From assembly GCA_023139045.1 (NCBI GenBank), contig JAGLOJ010000051.1, positions 1 to 51,627 on the forward strand: a stretch of DNA of 51,627 nucleotides, in the 5' to 3' direction. A program made the translations under genes and the position numbers. The number at the start of each line of letters is the position of its first letter. Position 1 is the stretch's first letter. Below are positions 27,179-35,448 of this stretch, one piece after another. This stretch comes from Candidatus Sabulitectum sp. Its GTDB lineage: Bacteria > Fermentibacterota > Fermentibacteria > Fermentibacterales > JCC-6. A model generated the notes under the pieces. The model ran no database searches. It had not been told where the DNA came from and saw only the letters and a program-made list of their open reading frames with translations.

Positions 27179-29894
27179 CCGCGAACGAATGGGTTCCGAC
27201 CTCAGTAGTGATTTTCCAGCACCTCTGACATTTACCGCCTTCAGCTTTAACGGTTCTCACCTCAAGAGAATCACCAGCGGTAACCAGAGCTTTCGACACT
27301 ATAAGGAAATCAGACCAGTCTTCGCCAAGAGCGTTTTCTGTCATTTCCTCTGGAAGAGACAAGTAGACATGAGCATCAAGCCCACCGCCGATTGTTCCTT
27401 CTGCACGCTGCTCTTCAAGGTGCTTCAGTACAGCCTTTCTTACATCAAGATATGCTGACCAGGAAGACAATTCCTTTTCTTCTTCCGGGGTCAGGGCTGA
27501 ATCCTGTGTCAGAAGCTCCAGATGAATACTGTTTGAACTTTTAAGATTTTCAGGCATATGATCCCAGATATCCTCTGCCGTAAAGGGAATAATGGGAGCA
27601 AGCAGCCTGGTGATCTCCACAGCAAGCCATCCCATAAGCTCCACTGTTGTTTTTCTTTCTGTACTGTTTACAGAGTCACAGTACAGTCTGTCTTTTCGGG
27701 CATCAAGATAGAGCCCGGAAAGCTCGATCACCATGAAATTCCTCAATTCCCTGTATACTCTGTGGAACTGGAATTTCCTGTACTCTTCCAGGCAGAAGTC
27801 CATCAGTTTTCTGAATCGCAGCCAGATATACCGGTCAAGCCCCTTAAGGGAACCGGATTCGGGCATAACTCCGGTACAGCCATCAAGATTACCAAGCATG
27901 AATCGAATCGTATTCCTGATTTTTCTGTATGCTTCCCGTGAATCCGCAAGCTGACCCAGGTCCGCCCTGAAGTCAGAGGTATAATCTATTCCGGCAAACC
28001 ACAATCTGAGAATATCAGCACCGTTGGCATTGATTACCTTCAGTGGTGAAATAACATTGCCCAGTGACTTGGACATTTTCTTGCCTTTTTTGTCCTGGAC
28101 GAGTCCGTGGGTAATAATGTTGTCGGCCGGCCGGGAAAGACCCAGGGCATTGGATGTTATCAGGCTGACGCCGAACCAGCCTCTGTGCTGATCTGTAGCC
28201 TCAAGATACACAGACACCGGTCTGGTAAGACCATATTCCTCTGTAAGCACATTGTAATGGCTCAGAGAACTGTCAAACCACACATCCAGAATGTCATCAA
28301 CTCTATTTAAATTTGTTCCTCCGCAATGGTGGCATTCCGCTTTCTTTCCGTCCAGTGCAAAGATTTCATCAACTGTCATGTTAAACCATACATCTGCACT
28401 CTCTTCAAGTACCTTTTCCGCCACCTTTGCAATAAGGGAAGCATCCAGGATTGCTTCCCCGCAATCCGGACAGGTAAAGACCGGAAGAGCAACACCCCAT
28501 GAACGCTGTCTGGACAGGCACCAGTCCGGCCGAACAGACATCATGTTTTTCATTCTTTCATGTCCCCAGTCGGGATACCAGTTCACCTGGTCAACCATAT
28601 TGAGAACTCTGTCTTTAAGATCTTTGTGAGAAAGACTTAAGAAAAACTGTTCCGTGGCCCTGAAAATCAGAGGGCTCTTGCATCGCCAGCAGTGCGGATA
28701 GCTGTGTTTAACTTTGCGGGAAGCTATCATTCTTCCCGATTCAGTAAGATCTTCGACTATTACGGAGTTGGCTTTGAATACATGAAGACCCTGGTATTTG
28801 CCGCCATCTGCAGTGAATACACCTTCAGGTCCCACCGGACAAAAAGTTTCGATTCCATAGTTCTGACAGACCATGAAATCATCAGCACCATGCCCAGGGG
28901 CTGTGTGAACACACCCGGTTCCATCATCCATGGTCACATGGTCAGCTACAATTACAAGAGAGGTCTTCTCTGAATCAACCGGGTGCTCAAGAAGCATATT
29001 CTCAAGTTCTTTTCCCCTGAATACCATATCTGCTCTTACAGTGCCGTCTACACCGGCATCCTCGATAAATCCCTGTGCTCTTCTTTCCGCCACCAGGAAA
29101 TGACGATCTGCGGTATCAACGATCACATAGTTTTCGCCGGGGTTCAAAGCCACCGCCATGTTCGCCGGTAAAGTCCACGGAGTGGTTGTCCAGATAACAA
29201 CCTCAACATCTTCGGGAACACCGGTGGTGCTCCAGTCTGATTTACCCGACTGTTTGAAGGCCACATAAACTGAAGGGGATGTGTGGTCGCCATGTTCAAC
29301 CTCTGCGTCAGCCAGAGCTGTTGTGCATGATGTACACCAGTGAATGGGGCGAAGCCCCTGATAGATGTAACCCTCCTCCACCATTTTTCCGAAGGCACTG
29401 ACAATTCCTGCCTCATAGGTTTTTTTCATGGTAAGATAGGGACTGTCCCAGCGCCCGAATATTCCCAGACGCTTGAAGTCCTCTCTTTGAACATCAACAA
29501 AACCTGCAGCATACTCTCTACACCTTTTTCGAATTTCCATGAGAGAGAGAGATGCTCTCTCATCTCCTGCATCTATCATGACCTTGTGCTCAATCGGCAT
29601 ACCGTGACAGTCCCATCCCGGGACATAAGGCGAATAATACCCCAGCATGGTGTGACTTTTTACTATGAAGTCCTTCAAAATTTTATTAAGTGCGGTCCCC
29701 AGATGAACATGGCCGTTGGCATAGGGCGGGCCATCGTGAAGAATGAAGGGCTCGGAGTCTCGTCTGGCATCGCTTATCTGACCCTCGAGATCCATATCCT
29801 TCCATCTTTCAAGAAGTTCCGGTTCACGCTTGATCAATCCGCCCTTCATGGAGAAGCTGGTCCTGGGAAGCTTGATGGTTTCTTTGTAGTTCAC
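27129..29894 (-). CDS. ileS: isoleucine-tRNA ligase
   Basis: 921 residues. Class I synthetase; HIGH-type motif in PPYANGHVHLGTALNKILKDF, KMSKS motif in KKMSKSLGN, editing domain between them with TTPWTLPAN. The C-terminus has a zinc finger (CQRCW, CPRCGK). The start is GTG at 29894, sharing one base with the upstream stop, with GGAGGTGAGGAG before it. It is followed by lspA, a common ileS-lspA pair. Confidence 0.98.
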   Translation of the reverse strand: MNYKETIKLPRTSFSMKGGLIKREPELLERWKDMDLEGQISDARRDSEPFILHDGPPYANGHVHLGTALNKILKDFIVKSHTMLGYYSPYVPGWDCHGMPIEHKVMIDAGDERASLSLMEIRKRCREYAAGFVDVQREDFKRLGIFGRWDSPYLTMKKTYEAGIVSAFGKMVEEGYIYQGLRPIHWCTSCTTALADAEVEHGDHTSPSVYVAFKQSGKSDWSTTGVPEDVEVVIWTTTPWTLPANMAVALNPGENYVIVDTADRHFLVAERRAQGFIEDAGVDGTVRADMVFRGKELENMLLEHPVDSEKTSLVIVADHVTMDDGTGCVHTAPGHGADDFMVCQNYGIETFCPVGPEGVFTADGGKYQGLHVFKANSVIVEDLTESGRMIASRKVKHSYPHCWRCKSPLIFRATEQFFLSLSHKDLKDRVLNMVDQVNWYPDWGHERMKNMMSVRPDWCLSRQRSWGVALPVFTCPDCGEAILDASLIAKVAEKVLEESADVWFNMTVDEIFALDGKKAECHHCGGTNLNRVDDILDVWFDSSLSHYNVLTEEYGLTRPVSVYLEATDQHRGWFGVSLITSNALGLSRPADNIITHGLVQDKKGKKMSKSLGNVISPLKVINANGADILRLWFAGIDYTSDFRADLGQLADSREAYRKIRNTIRFMLGNLDGCTGVMPESGSLKGLDRYIWLRFRKLMDFCLEEYRKFQFHRVYRELRNFMVIELSGLYLDARKDRLYCDSVNSTERKTTVELMGWLAVEITRLLAPIIPFTAEDIWDHMPENLKSSNSIHLELLTQDSALTPEEEKELSSWSAYLDVRKAVLKHLEEQRAEGTIGGGLDAHVYLSLPEEMTENALGEDWSDFLIVSKALVTAGDSLEVRTVKAEGGKCQRCWKITTEVGTHSFADDVCPRCGKVLETIEK

Positions 29895-30421
29895 TACTCC
29901 TCACCTCCTTCTATTTCCTGAAGCAATCTGTTCAGGAAAGAATATTTATTGTTTTCTTTACTGCCCGGTTTTCTGCAATTCAAAACAAAGACGACCTTTG
30001 CCCCTCCGTGAGCAGCAGCAACAGCCTGATCTATTCCGTGGGAAACAAGAGCATCACAGGAAAAAGCGGAAAGTTCAGCCCCGGTACTCAGTCTGATGTC
30101 GGGAACTCTCAGCACAGTTCCGGAACGAACTGACTCTCCTTCAATTTCAGGCACAATGTACATACCCCTGAGATTAGGAAACCTCGGCCCCGCCGGATGA
30201 TTGGGCCCGGAAAGAGTACCGGTACCAAAAAGAGCCAGGTGATCCTGTACAACCAGCCAGCCGGCAGAAACTGAAACGGCGTCAGCACCTATCAGAAAGA
30301 GTTTCTCACCCTGCTTAAGTGCCGATCTTATCGCATCAACAGAATATTCCCTGGAAACAGAAACACCGTCCCGGGGAGAGATAATGTCTCCCCAGTCACG
30401 AGGCATTGAAATATACATCAT
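29894..30421 (-). CDS. short purine-nucleoside-phosphorylase-like protein
   Basis: 175 residues. The segment VVQDHLALFGTGTLSGPN followed by HPAGPRFPNLRGMY is close in pattern to the PNP signature (DH-I-N-L...GPN...GPRFP). The family is usually 260-300 residues; this lacks most of the N-terminal phosphate- and ribose-binding part, so phosphorolysis is doubtful. A later stretch (FSCDALVSHGIDQAVAAAHGGAK) fits the central helix-strand region. It has no signal peptide. Its stop shares a base with the ileS start, and it follows the TPR gene by 11 bases. A regulatory or nucleoside-binding role is possible. Confidence 0.55.
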   Translation of the reverse strand: MMYISMPRDWGDIISPRDGVSVSREYSVDAIRSALKQGEKLFLIGADAVSVSAGWLVVQDHLALFGTGTLSGPNHPAGPRFPNLRGMYIVPEIEGESVRSGTVLRVPDIRLSTGAELSAFSCDALVSHGIDQAVAAAHGGAKVVFVLNCRKPGSKENNKYSFLNRLLQEIEGGEE

Positions 30422-30432
30422 TCACCTTTCAT

Positions 30433-33051
30433 TCAATCACAGGAAGGGTAATTATGCAAAAGGGGAATTGCATCTGCAAGACTAATCGGGATATCCTGTT
30501 CAATCTTTTGCAGCATATGCAGATAGGAATGGAAGTACAACCCGTGAGAGAGTCCCCTGGAAATAAGTTGAGCAGCGGCAGTCATGCTTTGCCTGCTTCC
30601 TGTGAGAAGCCAGTGGTAGTACATCTGCTCACCCTTCTGTGCATAATCAGGATTTCCCCGGTATTCAATAGACAAAAGTTCAACAGGCATACATTGTCCA
30701 AGAAAACACTTTGCAGCAGTGAGTTTCATCTCGGACAGATAGAGATTCAGGTTTGTTCCAGCTGATCTTGAAACATCCATGGCCTCGGTAAGAGTATCAA
30801 CAGCGTCTCCGTACCTGTTCTGTCTGAGAAGCATGGATCCCTTTTTCATAAGACCAAGTGACAGTCTTCTTTTTTTTCCTGATTCCATCGAAAGCTGTAT
30901 TGACCGGTTGATGAGTGAGAAAGCAGTTTCTGAATCGCCCCGCATGAATGCAAGTTGTGAAGAAATATAGCAGATGGATTCAGTTGCATCTGCTATTTTT
31001 CCGAGGCTGGCAAATTCAATCATGGTTTCAAGACAGTCTTCTGCAGCGTCTGTCCGGCAGAGGTGAATAAAGATACGGGCCATGTTTCCATAGGCGATAC
31101 AGGCCTTTGAAAGATTTCCTGAAGATACCGATATCCTGACCTGGCGCATGAGGGTACGCAGAGACTCACCGGTGCGGAAAAGTTTTCGTTCAGCAACTCC
31201 TATGTTATTCAAGATGATGATTCTGACTGACTGGGGCTCTGAAACAGTAGCAAGAGTTCTTAGCGCTGAAGAATAAATATTCAGGGCTTTACTGTATCTG
31301 TGACAAAGAAGCTGAGAGTTTGCATACAGATTGTAGACTGAAACCAGCTTCCGTCTGTTACCGGAAAGAAGTGTCAGCTCAATCAATCTGCTAAGCTCTA
31401 AACCCACTTTATCCTCTCTGCCAAGGCTATTCCATGCCTTCTGTGAAGTAAACAGAGCCTGTCTTTCGAGCCAGTCTGCTCCCAGCAACGCAGCTTCCCG
31501 TCTGGCAACTGTCATTGTGTTAAAAGAACTCTCGACCATTCCCCGCTTGTACAACTGCCGGCCAAGTTCCACAAGACATGCAACAGAACTTAAAGGATCC
31601 CCAATTGCACAGTTGAGAAGAATTCTCTCTGCTCTGTGGAAAAAGCCATCTCGGTGAAGATCACGGGATTCAAGAATTCCGGATACAAGCTCGGGGGTAT
31701 CGGTTTCCCCCGGAAAATCAAACACTTCATGTAACGATTCATCGACGAAAGATGCACACAATCCCCACAGTATACCAAAGGCGGGATCTGAGGAATCCTT
31801 TATTGACCTGAGAACACCAATTGTTTCCGGATAGAGTTCTCCTCTGTAAAGGTTAAGCGCAGCCTGGAACAGATAGTAATCAGCTTTGCTTTCCGAAAAC
31901 AGGGCCGCTCTTTTGTACAAGTCAGCTTTGCGAAGGTCTCCTTCTGCCAGATCTGCAGCTTTTTCATAAGATTGAGATGCCAGCAGGTTCAGTCCTGCCC
32001 TTGCCTGAAGATCACCTGCAATTTGATATGAGCGGGAATTCTCCCCCCGGAACTCCAGGGCAACCTCTGCTGCTCTTCTCAGCATCTCATCTTTCTCTTC
32101 CGGAAGTTTGTATTTGAGGAAACGCTGATGAATACTTCCGCTTGAGAAATACCCGACAAGATGTCCCTGCCAGAGATTGATCATCCTGCCCATGGCAAAG
32201 ACAGTTTTTGATCCAACTCCAGACAGCAGGGCAACCTCACCCGGGAGAAACTGCATCCCGAAAAGCGCCGCAACCTGAGCAAACCGGGCCAACTGGGGGT
32301 TTTTCTGAAGGAAGGAGTCAAACATGAGATACAAATCATCACCGTCTTTGCCGGTGAGCTTCTGCAATCCCGCATAAAGCTTTACCAGACCCTCATCACC
32401 ACCGGTGGCAACCATTACCTTGTCCGGTGCTGCCTGGGAATTCTCTTCCGCCAGATAGTGCCGAATTGAATCAGGAGACATCATTCCAGACTCAATTATT
32501 GAATCGGAACCGGCAAGGTCTCCACTATCTTTCCTGAACACGACAACTGAAGGAATAGGGGAAAGTGTACTTGCCTGCAGAGCAGCGAAAGGTCCTGCCG
32601 ATCGTCCTGTGTAGTTGACAAAACAGATTACAGTAGGAAGAGACCATGCGAAAGATGAATAAATCCTTGCAAGAACTGATTCACTCTGTGGGAATGAAAT
32701 GCCATTCAGAAGAAAATTCCTGACATCAACTTTTACACTCTGAAGGCCGGCTACAATTTCCAGCCCGGCCGCCTCTGAACAGAGGGAAATCTCTGTTGCG
32801 TGTGAACGCCACCCTGCTTCAAAAGCCGTCTCTTTTGAGGGGAAACTGTCTCCCACGAAATATTTGATTAAGCTTTTCTGAAGAGAATTATCATCAAGGC
32901 AATCCACAATGAAAATCCTTACGTCATCAAGAACAGACGAAAGAACACTGGTAAATTTTTCCGCATTATGCATATTCCTGACAAGTATCCGCTTTCTGCC
33001 CTTCTCTGAAAGCTCAAAACGGACTGACTCTGCAAGCGCCCTCTCACTCAT
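30433..33051 (-). CDS. degenerate STAND-like/TPR protein
   Basis: 872 residues; ATG 33051 overlaps the DUF167 stop by eight bases. No signal peptide or membrane segment. Residues about 1-330 look like a STAND-type nucleotide-binding module that has lost its motifs: the P-loop position reads RNMHNAEKFT instead of G-x4-GK[ST], and the Walker B region is TVICFVNYTG without the Asp. From about 345 to 850 there are many helical TPR-like repeats (for example KADLYKRAALFSESKADYYLFQAALNLYRGE). The layout resembles the C-terminal half of the GGDEF/STAND protein at 2185-5820. Likely an adaptor or regulator; partner and signal unknown. Confidence 0.65.
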   Translation of the reverse strand: MSERALAESVRFELSEKGRKRILVRNMHNAEKFTSVLSSVLDDVRIFIVDCLDDNSLQKSLIKYFVGDSFPSKETAFEAGWRSHATEISLCSEAAGLEIVAGLQSVKVDVRNFLLNGISFPQSESVLARIYSSFAWSLPTVICFVNYTGRSAGPFAALQASTLSPIPSVVVFRKDSGDLAGSDSIIESGMMSPDSIRHYLAEENSQAAPDKVMVATGGDEGLVKLYAGLQKLTGKDGDDLYLMFDSFLQKNPQLARFAQVAALFGMQFLPGEVALLSGVGSKTVFAMGRMINLWQGHLVGYFSSGSIHQRFLKYKLPEEKDEMLRRAAEVALEFRGENSRSYQIAGDLQARAGLNLLASQSYEKAADLAEGDLRKADLYKRAALFSESKADYYLFQAALNLYRGELYPETIGVLRSIKDSSDPAFGILWGLCASFVDESLHEVFDFPGETDTPELVSGILESRDLHRDGFFHRAERILLNCAIGDPLSSVACLVELGRQLYKRGMVESSFNTMTVARREAALLGADWLERQALFTSQKAWNSLGREDKVGLELSRLIELTLLSGNRRKLVSVYNLYANSQLLCHRYSKALNIYSSALRTLATVSEPQSVRIIILNNIGVAERKLFRTGESLRTLMRQVRISVSSGNLSKACIAYGNMARIFIHLCRTDAAEDCLETMIEFASLGKIADATESICYISSQLAFMRGDSETAFSLINRSIQLSMESGKKRRLSLGLMKKGSMLLRQNRYGDAVDTLTEAMDVSRSAGTNLNLYLSEMKLTAAKCFLGQCMPVELLSIEYRGNPDYAQKGEQMYYHWLLTGSRQSMTAAAQLISRGLSHGLYFHSYLHMLQKIEQDIPISLADAIPLLHNYPSCD

Positions 33052-33310
33052 GGTACCACAGAGGGGTTCTGGATGGAGATATGATTTTCACAGTTTTTCT
33101 TCTGGAAGCATTTCCCGATTTTATAAACACGGAATCCCGCTGAACCCCGAATTGTTTCGAGATCCACAGGATAAGCTCTGCATTTGCTTTTCCGTCCACA
33201 GGCGAAGCTTTCAGACGAATTTTACAGCACCCATCCTCCATCACAGAGCAGAATTCTGTTCTGTTGCTGCCCGGCGTTACTTTCACCTTGATAAACAGGG
33301 TTGCTTTCAC
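33044..33310 (-). CDS. DUF167 (YggU-like) family protein
   Basis: 88 residues. VKVTPGSNRTEF, then LKASPVDGKANAELI and GNASRRKTVKI, are the marks of the DUF167/UPF0235 family, small soluble proteins of unknown function. Start GTG at 33310 overlaps the Trm112-like stop (GTGA). Its own stop overlaps the TPR gene. Such tight packing points to a translation-level unit. Confidence 0.9.
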   Translation of the reverse strand: MKATLFIKVKVTPGSNRTEFCSVMEDGCCKIRLKASPVDGKANAELILWISKQFGVQRDSVFIKSGNASRRKTVKIISPSRTPLWYHE

Positions 33311-33483
33311 TGTTTATTAAGGGCTGCAGCCTCATCCATAAGCATCACCGGAATACCATCCCTCACCGGGAAAGCCACTGCGCAGGCGTGACAGATCAAA
33401 CTTTCGTTCTCACCTGTCCTGTACTCAAGTTCACCCTTGCACCTGGGGCATACCAGTATTTCAAGCAGTCTCGGGTCTACCAT
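33307..33483 (-). CDS. Trm112-like (YcaR/UPF0434) zinc protein
   Basis: 58 residues, starting at ATG 33483 with AAGGGA upstream. The sequence starts MVDPRLLEILVCPRCKG, with CPRC at about 12-15 and a second CHAC near 32-35, then FPVRDGIPVML, as in Trm112/UPF0434 proteins. Eukaryotic and archaeal Trm112 activates methyltransferases; the bacterial role is unproven. The stop shares GTGA with the DUF167 gene. Confidence 0.88.
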   Translation of the reverse strand: MVDPRLLEILVCPRCKGELEYRTGENESLICHACAVAFPVRDGIPVMLMDEAAALNKQ

Positions 33484-33493
33484 TTTTTTCCCT

Positions 33494-34720
33494 TCAGATC
33501 ATGAACTCGCCGTTTTTGATGATCATTGTCTCAGTACCGTCAGCGGCAATACCGGTTACATCAACCTCTTCACTGCCGATCATAAAATCAGTATGAACCA
33601 GAGACTGGTTGCACCTGCAACTGCGAAGAGCTTCCTCGTCCATCTTTGTACCACCGTCAATGCAATCGGTGTAGCCATTACCAAGGGCGATATGACACGA
33701 AGCGTTCTCATCAAAAAGAATATTGTGGAATATTTTACCTGATTTGTAAATCGGTGAGTCAACACCAACAAGAGCAATCTCACCAAGCATGGATGCACCT
33801 TCATCCGTGCCGAGATACTGCTTCAGAACATGCGCATTGGTCTCTGCTCCGGATTCCACCACTCTGCCTTCTTCAAACCGGAACCAGGCTCCGTTCACCT
33901 GCGCACCGTAGACGGTAACCGGCCTGGTACACCTGACTTTTCCCTCGGTAGCTGTCATATCAGGAGTACTGAAAACCTCTTCAGTCGGGATATTGGGAAA
34001 GAAAACCGTTCCGTCTGCAGCAGTACAGCTTCCACCGTTGAAACGCCTGTCTGGAAGCATACCAATTGTCAGATCAGTTCCAGGACCTGAAAACCTGATC
34101 TTCGGGAACTTGTGAGAGTTAAGGAACTCAGCTCTTCTCTTCAACATGGCATCATGCTCCAGCCATGCAGCCACGGGATCGTCTCTGTCCAGTCGAAGAA
34201 TCGGAATAAGAATATCCCATATTCGATCTTCCCAGTCTTCATCGCTGCCAAGTACCTTTTCTGCCCAGGCCCGAGTAGGGGCGAGACACACATTCCAAGG
34301 TAATTTATTTGATGAAATTGCAGAGAGGAAGCCCTTTCTTGCCATAGAAGCAGCCTTGGTTGCCCTGGCCAGTTTCACAGAATCCACACCCTCCATCAAA
34401 TCAGGTTCGGCTGGTCCGCGAAGAGCAAGGGATCGCCACCCTTCTTTTACCACGGAGTCAAACATTGGTGTTCTGTTCTCCGGAACATAATCAAGAAAGC
34501 AGTCATCTACGGTTGAATCAATACGTATACGGGCAAATGCAGGATCCTCCATGGAAATATTTACATACTTCGCACCAAGTTTGTATGCTGTTTCTGCCAT
34601 GAATCTGGCTAACTCCAGATGCACAGGTTCACTGCGCAACCACAGGACATCACCTTTTTTAATCTTGAGGGCACCGCTGAGAATCACCTCAGAGTATGCT
34701 TTCATCAATTCTTTATTCAT
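33494..34720 (-). CDS. M29-family aminopeptidase
   Basis: 408 residues from the ATG at 34720, six bases after GGGAG (ATG 34723 is also possible). The N-terminal domain has KIKKGDVLWLRSEP, typical of aminopeptidase T/PepS. The catalytic domain shows IPTEEVFSTPD and ALGNGYTDCIDGG, and ends with CNQSLVHTDFMIGSEEVDVTGI, the family C-terminal signature. Its metal ligands (Glu, His, Asp) lie in these motifs. It removes N-terminal residues from peptides in the cytoplasm. It lies between the beta-barrel gene and the Trm112-like gene. Confidence 0.93.
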   Translation of the reverse strand: MNKELMKAYSEVILSGALKIKKGDVLWLRSEPVHLELARFMAETAYKLGAKYVNISMEDPAFARIRIDSTVDDCFLDYVPENRTPMFDSVVKEGWRSLALRGPAEPDLMEGVDSVKLARATKAASMARKGFLSAISSNKLPWNVCLAPTRAWAEKVLGSDEDWEDRIWDILIPILRLDRDDPVAAWLEHDAMLKRRAEFLNSHKFPKIRFSGPGTDLTIGMLPDRRFNGGSCTAADGTVFFPNIPTEEVFSTPDMTATEGKVRCTRPVTVYGAQVNGAWFRFEEGRVVESGAETNAHVLKQYLGTDEGASMLGEIALVGVDSPIYKSGKIFHNILFDENASCHIALGNGYTDCIDGGTKMDEEALRSCRCNQSLVHTDFMIGSEEVDVTGIAADGTETMIIKNGEFMI

Positions 34721-34731
34721 CATATTCTCCC

Positions 34732-35448
34732 TTAAATCAATCCTAGAAAATCAATTACAAGCGAGCGGTAGGGTGCTCCGCCAGTCTCCAGAATATCACT
34801 GAACCGAAGGCCAATTCTGACCTGACCAAAACTCTCCCAGTAAGTTTCGATATCAACGAAACCCCCGGTTTTTTCGAATCTGTAATCTGTGTCGCCATCT
34901 GTCGCCAGATCCCAGTCTGCTGCAATTCCGAAACCACCGGGAAACGATTTGTCCAGACCAAACCAGCTTCCAAGATGATCCGGACCATCAGTGGTCAGGT
35001 TCACTCCGAAGTGAAAGCCCATGTCGCCACCCCAGCCGGCAAAGTTCTTACTGAATACCAGATAGAAATCTCTGGCAGGTCTCAAATACTCAGCTCCCGA
35101 CCGGAAGTGCTCTCCTTCGTTGTCATATCCCAGGGCAATTGCAGGAAAGCTTCGTTTTTCATCAAATACTCTGAATCTTGCTTTCAGATAAACCTCTTCA
35201 AACCAGTCGGGGTCACTCACTCCTGTAATATTCCATCCGCCATACCCCAACCCTGCCATGAATCTTGGCAGAATACCCACGGTTACAGAAAACTTGAGCC
35301 CGGTTGTGGGGAAAGTACTCATGGCAACATTAAATGTTCCCGGGGCAATAACACCGGCAGTTGGTTCTCCTGCCACTCGCATGAGTTCACCGGCTGTACA
35401 TGGAAAGCTGCTCAGAAAAGCAATAACTGAAATAATGAAAATTCTCAT
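34732..35448 (-). CDS. secreted beta-barrel-like protein (outer-membrane type)
   Basis: 238 residues. A signal peptide occupies about 1-19 (MRIFIISVIAFLSSFPCTA). The mature protein alternates hydrophobic and polar residues with frequent Gly, Phe and aromatic ends (GILPRFMAGLGYGGWNITG, LVFSKNFAGWGGDMGFHFG), as in outer-membrane barrels, and ends in aliphatic residues (VIDFLGLI). Some similarity to YjbH/exopolysaccharide-type barrels is felt but not provable. ATG 35448 overlaps the dnaE stop by four bases. Confidence 0.65.
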   Translation of the reverse strand: MRIFIISVIAFLSSFPCTAGELMRVAGEPTAGVIAPGTFNVAMSTFPTTGLKFSVTVGILPRFMAGLGYGGWNITGVSDPDWFEEVYLKARFRVFDEKRSFPAIALGYDNEGEHFRSGAEYLRPARDFYLVFSKNFAGWGGDMGFHFGVNLTTDGPDHLGSWFGLDKSFPGGFGIAADWDLATDGDTDYRFEKTGGFVDIETYWESFGQVRIGLRFSDILETGGAPYRSLVIDFLGLI

